25,826 nt of DNA, from assembly GCA_964412395.1 (NCBI GenBank), contig CAYPOY010000030.1, positions 1 through 25,826 of the forward strand, read 5' to 3'. Each line of letters starts with the position of its first letter. Position 1 is the first letter of the stretch. Shown one piece after another: positions 22,669 through 25,826 of this stretch. The stretch is from CAYPOY01 sp964412395 (GTDB lineage: Bacteria > Chloroflexota > Anaerolineae > B4-G1). Both the position numbers and the translations under genes were made by a program. The notes below the pieces were generated by a model, which was not told the DNA's origin, searched no databases, and saw only the letters and a program-made list of their open reading frames with translations.

Positions 22669-22696
22669 AGTATACGCACAATGTGTTTATTCGCAA
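22669..22696 (-). promoter_or_regulatory. Promoter upstream of the saccharopine-dehydrogenase-like gene
   Basis: On the minus strand TTGCGA (22696-22691) and TATACT (22674-22669) are 16 bases apart. A 10-bp palindrome GAGCTAGCTC (22646-22655) lies just downstream of the predicted start. Confidence 0.55.
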
Positions 22697-22746
22697 GTCC
22701 CCTCGCGGCCTGTGCTCGTCGTCGTGCGTGGTCTCACATTCCCCGA

Positions 22747-23403
22747 TCAGGCCGGCGACCGGGCGAACAGCGCCAGGAACTCGGCCAGCACAATAGCGGT
22801 AGCGCCCCAGACTTTGTGCTGGCCCACGGCGTAGAAGGGGACGTGCAGGGCCGCTCCGCGCCAAGTCCAGTCTTCCTCGCGCTGCGTCGCCGGATCCAGA
22901 AGCAGGTGCAAAGGGACCTCCAACAGCTCGGCCACCTCCCTGGGATCGGGATGAAAGGCGGGGCGTTGGGGTGCGTAGGCGACAAAGGGGTGAATGATGT
23001 TGTTGCTGGGCGGGATGTAGAGAGGCGTGAGGGAACCGAGAAGCTCCAGTCCGCCGGTGGCAATGCCAATCTCCTCCCGGGTCTCACGCAGCGCGGTGCC
23101 CTGGAGCGAAGCATCCCCTTCCTCCCACCCGCCTCCGGGCAGCGAAATCTGGCCGCTGTGGTGATCCAGGACGGACGTGCGCACGGTCAGCACCAGGTGA
23201 AGCACGCCGCGGACAAGGTACAGCAGCAGCAGGACTCCTGCCTGCCGGGGCTCGACGCCGGGGGGCGGACCGAACGGGCGCGGACGTGGAGCCATCGTGA
23301 TCTGCGCCCTGGGGCCAGGCAGCGGGCCACGCATCGCGGCGCGGACACGCTCAATGGTCGGAACGGTGGCGATGCTATCTGCATGAACCGAGTTGACGTA
23401 CAT
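22747..23403 (-). CDS. Nudix hydrolase, CoA pyrophosphatase (NudL/YeaB-like)
   Basis: The protein (about 218 residues) contains HLVLTVRTSVLDHHSGQISL followed by PGGGW, the motif that marks CoA-cleaving Nudix enzymes, and then the Nudix box ending in ALRETREEIGI. In the box the first conserved Glu position is Ala, as is usual in this subfamily. Such enzymes split CoA and its derivatives into phosphopantetheine and 3',5'-ADP. The C-terminal part (VPFYAVGQHKVWGATAIVLA) is typical. The start is uncertain: the frame is open to 23511, but that stretch runs into a repeat element, so I use the ATG at 23403. A start further inside, near IERVRAAMRG, is also possible. A TAGAAT -10-like box lies about 15 bases upstream. 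Confidence 0.85.
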   Translation of the reverse strand: MYVNSVHADSIATVPTIERVRAAMRGPLPGPRAQITMAPRPRPFGPPPGVEPRQAGVLLLLYLVRGVLHLVLTVRTSVLDHHSGQISLPGGGWEEGDASLQGTALRETREEIGIATGGLELLGSLTPLYIPPSNNIIHPFVAYAPQRPAFHPDPREVAELLEVPLHLLLDPATQREEDWTWRGAALHVPFYAVGQHKVWGATAIVLAEFLALFARSPA

Positions 23404-23442
23404 GCATTGGTATACCGATTCTAAGTGGAGTAATACCTGGAT

Positions 23443-23584
23443 TGACTGACAAATCTCCATTCGGACGCAGATTAGCGCAGATTCACGCTGATCCGCGCTG
23501 AAAATCAACAAAATCTGCGTTTTTCCGCGTTGATCTGCGTCCTATTCTTGCCTCCCATTCGGATAGTCAGCGTTTTGTCAGTCA
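23443..23584. mobile_element. MITE-like element with 11-bp terminal inverted repeats
   Basis: TGACTGACAAA (23443-23453) and TTTGTCAGTCA (23574-23584) are perfect inverted repeats bounding 142 bases. Inside, CCATTCGGA occurs directly repeated at 23457-23465 and 23555-23563. Between these lies an array of degenerate GCGCAGATT/CGCTGATC units with large inverted symmetry (GGACGCAGA 23463-23471 against TCTGCGTCC 23534-23542). No coding capacity. It could be a non-autonomous element, or a dispersed repeat inserted with a 9-bp target duplication. Confidence 0.45.
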
Positions 23585-23665
23585 GCCAGGGAGTATACCA
23601 TAAATACGCAGTGGGTACAACAATAGCCAGGCTTGAAACCCGTTCGAGATCCAGATTCCAAGAGT

Positions 23666-23693
23666 TTGCGTGAAACAGAGAGATGGGTATACT
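23666..23693 (+). promoter_or_regulatory. Promoter of the amidase gene
   Basis: TTGCGT (23666-23671) and TATACT (23688-23693) are 16 bases apart, followed by a leader of about 60 bases ending in GAGGTGAT before the ATG at 23763. Confidence 0.6.
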
Positions 23694-23762
23694 AAGTAGG
23701 AGCGTGCACTACGAACCCAAATTCGGCTCTAACGGGTCTATCTCATGACGTGAGGTGATAAA

Positions 23763-25472
23763 ATGACCAACCCAGTGGCCCAAAAGGTAGAATACGACCT
23801 AAAGTCGTTCAAGCTGCCGTATCTGGCGGGGCCGTTGCTGCGCCTGTTCGTGGCGCTGCTGGAAAGCCCGCTGCGCGGTTTGCTGATCCCCAGCTTGCTT
23901 CGCAACGCCGGAATCACCCGGCTACGGGAGCAACAGATTGATGAACCGCCCACCCTGCATCCGATATCCTTCAGGGGTACGCTGGCCTCCAAGGCGGGGA
24001 GTGTACCGAAGGACGAACTGCCCGGCCCACCTGCCAGACCTGGGCTCGGCTTCCGCTTCGCTACCGCGCACGACTACGCCAGGGCGTACCGGGAAGGGAA
24101 GACCACCCCGGATGAAGTGGCGCGCAAGGTGCTGGAGGCAATTGAAGCCAGCAATGCCGCCGACCCGCCTCTCCGCGCCATCATCGCCGTGGATCGCGAG
24201 GATGTGCTGAAGCAAGCCAGGGCAGCCACAAAGCGCATCGAGAACGGACAGGCCTTGAGCGTCTTCGACGGCGTGCCAGCGGTGGTGAAAGACGAGGTGG
24301 ATATGGTGCCGTACCCCACCACAGTGGGCACCGCCTTCCTGGGGAAGTCCCCGGCGAAGGAGGATGCCACGGTGGTGGCACGCATGCGAGCGGCGGGCGC
24401 GTTGCTAATCGGCAAGGCCAACATGCACGAGATTGGCGTTGGGGTGACTGGTCTGAACCCCCACCATGGAACAGCCCGCAACCCCTATAACCCCGACCAT
24501 TACACCGGGGGCAGTTCGAGCGGCCCGGGCGCGGCGGTGGCCTCGGGGCTTTGCCCAGTCGCCATTGGAGCGGATGGCGGCGGTTCGATTCGCATTCCGT
24601 CATCGTTCTGCGGGCTGGTGGGGCTGAAACCCACCTTTGGACGGGTGAGCGAGTTTGGGACCGCACCGCTGTGCTGGAGCGTCGCCCACCTGGGGCCGCT
24701 GGCGGCCACCGCTACCGACGCTGCCCTGGCCTTCGGCGTTATGGCCGGCCCCGATCCCAAAGACCCCATCTCTCTGCACCAACCTGCGCCCGCCCTGGGG
24801 GGCTGGGACAACCTGGATTTGAGCGACCTGACCCTGGGGGTGTACTGGCCATGGTTCCGGCACGCCAGTGCCGATATGGTGTCGGCCTGCGAATCGTTGC
24901 TCGAGGAGCTTGAGAATGGGGGAGCCAAGGTGCACGAGATCGTAATCCCCGACCTTGAGAATGGGCGGGTAGCGCACCTGATTACGATTGCCGGGGAGAT
25001 GACCCAGGCGCTGGGCCGCACCTACGCCGACCACCGCCGCGAGCACGGCCTGGACGTGCGCATCAACCTGGCGCTGGCGCGCGAATTTACCGCCCGCGAT
25101 TACATCCAGGCCCAGCGAGTGCGCACCCAGATGATGGCCAATTTCAACCGCGCCCTGGAACAGGTGGATGCGATCATCACTCCGACCACCGGGATGCCCG
25201 CCCCCGCCATCCCCAAGGCTGCTCTGCCGCACGGCGAGTCCGACTTGACCACGCTGACCGAGATCATGCGTTTCGCGACGCCCGCCAACCTCACCGGGCT
25301 GCCCGCCATCTCCTTCCCGGCAGGCTACAACGACACCGGGCTTCCAATCGGCATGCAGGCCATGGGTCGCGCCTGGCAGGAACCCACCCTGCTACGCCTG
25401 GCGCTGGCCGCTGAACAGGCAGTGGAACGGCAAGCGCCGCGGGTGTATTATGAGATGTTGGAGGCGAAGTGA
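23763..25472 (+). CDS. Amidase-signature family amidase
   Basis: This 569-residue protein has the complete catalytic triad of the amidase signature family: Lys176 in VVKDE, cis-Ser251 in GGSSSGPGAA and nucleophile Ser275 in GGGSIRIPSS. These have the usual spacing (75 and 99 residues after the lysine). The core is preceded by about 100 residues with a hydrophobic N-terminal stretch (YLAGPLLRLFVALLESPL), a layout like plant-type fatty acid amide hydrolases, so it may associate with the membrane and act on hydrophobic amides; the substrate is not determined. ATG at 23763 has GAGGTGAT upstream. The stop overlaps the GTG of the next fragment (GTGA). It stands alone with its own promoter. Confidence 0.93.
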   Translation: MTNPVAQKVEYDLKSFKLPYLAGPLLRLFVALLESPLRGLLIPSLLRNAGITRLREQQIDEPPTLHPISFRGTLASKAGSVPKDELPGPPARPGLGFRFATAHDYARAYREGKTTPDEVARKVLEAIEASNAADPPLRAIIAVDREDVLKQARAATKRIENGQALSVFDGVPAVVKDEVDMVPYPTTVGTAFLGKSPAKEDATVVARMRAAGALLIGKANMHEIGVGVTGLNPHHGTARNPYNPDHYTGGSSSGPGAAVASGLCPVAIGADGGGSIRIPSSFCGLVGLKPTFGRVSEFGTAPLCWSVAHLGPLAATATDAALAFGVMAGPDPKDPISLHQPAPALGGWDNLDLSDLTLGVYWPWFRHASADMVSACESLLEELENGGAKVHEIVIPDLENGRVAHLITIAGEMTQALGRTYADHRREHGLDVRINLALAREFTARDYIQAQRVRTQMMANFNRALEQVDAIITPTTGMPAPAIPKAALPHGESDLTTLTEIMRFATPANLTGLPAISFPAGYNDTGLPIGMQAMGRAWQEPTLLRLALAAEQAVERQAPRVYYEMLEAK

Positions 25473-25620
25473 GGAAGGGAGCTTTGGAGAAGGAGTGGGT
25501 CCGTCAGACTCTCGACGCCCTGGGACATGTCTATCACGTTCAGCCCTCTCTGGCCAGTGCACTGGGCACGCCCGACTACGTCTTCTTCGCCGACGAGCCC
25601 GCTACCGGCTGTATGGGTGA
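25469..25620 (+). pseudogene. Truncated N-terminal fragment, restriction-modification-like
   Basis: From a GTG overlapping the amidase stop, about 45 residues read as the start of a protein: EKEWVRQTLDALGHVYHVQP, then GTPDYVFFADEP. This resembles the N-terminal nuclease region (xPDYxxF) of Eco57I-like or class I type II restriction-modification proteins, where the Asp belongs to the catalytic site. After about 25615 the sequence turns into Gly/Arg-rich residues and a stop at 25714, which looks like out-of-frame or unrelated DNA. I therefore call it a gene remnant after a deletion. The recognition is by short motif only. Confidence 0.45.
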
Positions 25621-25686
25621 CAGAGGAGGAGGTCTAGATTGTCGAGGAGAAGGCGCGGTGATATGTCCAAGGGAGTTGATCCGCCC

Positions 25687-25715
25687 TTGCTTCCTGAGCC
25701 GGAATCGTGTATAAT
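25687..25715 (+). promoter_or_regulatory. Consensus promoter near the window end
   Basis: TTGCTT (25687-25692) and a perfect TATAAT (25710-25715) are 17 bases apart. The predicted start is near 25722. No start codon with a ribosome binding site follows before the window ends. Confidence 0.65.
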
Positions 25716-25721
25716 AAACCC

Positions 25722-25826
25722 ATAATCGTATACAGTGTCCCTTCTCCGACCCATTGCCCCTAAAGGCCGAACCTACGGGGGATGGGCGACAGGGTGTGGC
25801 TGGAAACGGCCACGCCTCCCGTGCTT
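25722..25826 (+). ncRNA. Possible structured RNA or leader, cut by the window edge
   Basis: Downstream of the consensus promoter the sequence can form two stems. CCCAT plus CCCC (25750-25760) pairs with GGGG plus ATGGG (25777-25786), and GGTGTGGC (25793-25800) pairs with GCCACGCC (25809-25816) around a GGAAAC-containing loop. There is no open reading frame with a start signal. I could not match it to a known RNA family; it may be a small RNA or the beginning of a riboswitch leader. Confidence 0.3.

Noticed and set aside
22499..22679. Short minus-strand gene in front of the saccharopine-dehydrogenase-like gene
   Set aside because: The frame ending in FTRAVEMVPKE lacks a start with a ribosome binding site and a family match; kept only as a note in the leader entry.
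23404..23511. N-terminal extension of the Nudix protein to 23511
   Set aside because: It translates the repeat array and has no ribosome binding site; the family normally starts close to the ERVRAAM segment.
24571..24600. T-loop-like GGTTCGATTC suggesting a tRNA
   Set aside because: It encodes the catalytic GGGSIRIPSS segment of the amidase, and no acceptor or anticodon arms are found.

Overview
The window is high-GC bacterial DNA (low 60s percent by eye) with densely packed genes on both strands. Four traits suggest a member of the Chloroflexota (Anaerolineae-like): the gene complement, the type of housekeeping sigma factor, a lipoprotein with a long Pro/Thr-rich spacer followed by LysM domains, and above all several families of short palindromic or tandem repeats that run into coding sequence. 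No rRNA, tRNA, CRISPR array, transposase or phage gene was seen. The lineage is inferred from style, not from a marker gene.

Left part (1-4.2 kb): a Phd/YefM-type antitoxin at the edge, then a two-gene heterodimeric ABC exporter on the minus strand. The two subunits have complementary degenerate motifs. The first gene probably starts at a CTG codon behind a good ribosome binding site and a consensus promoter. A GC-rich gap and a small lower-GC hypothetical gene follow (4.2-5.0 kb).

The most interesting region is 4.99-9.36 kb on the minus strand, apparently one transcription unit from a consensus promoter at 9329-9357. In order it encodes a UPF0173 metallo-hydrolase, a possible tiny charged protein, a 537-residue fusion, a two-cluster ferredoxin and an MFS transporter. 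The fusion joins an N-terminal SAM methyltransferase to a corrinoid-binding domain and a five-helix membrane domain that closely resemble the mercury-methylation protein HgcA, including the cap-helix motif NVWCAAG. With the adjacent HgcB-like ferredoxin it looks like an HgcAB-related membrane methyl-transfer system whose methyl donor module is built into the protein. It differs from true HgcAB at the cap-helix lysine, at one cluster ligand and in lacking HgcB's C-terminal cysteine pair, so mercury is not necessarily the acceptor.

Middle (9.4-16.1 kb, plus strand): the primary sigma factor, then an overlapping three-gene module of complex-I/hydrogenase-4-like membrane subunits with no catalytic subunits, followed at once by rarA. 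From 16.1 to 23.4 kb the minus strand carries selB with an upstream coiled-coil gene, a SpoU-type RNA methyltransferase, a LysM lipoprotein, a lysine-ketoglutarate-reductase/saccharopine-dehydrogenase-like protein and a Nudix CoA pyrophosphatase. The right end (23.6-25.8 kb, plus strand) has an amidase, a truncated restriction-enzyme-like fragment and a consensus promoter leading into structured, possibly non-coding RNA cut by the window edge.

A recurring theme is repeat capture by genes. Palindromes or tandem repeats lie inside or at the ends of the ABC exporter genes, the ferredoxin, a NuoL-like gene, selB (twice) and the RNA methyltransferase.
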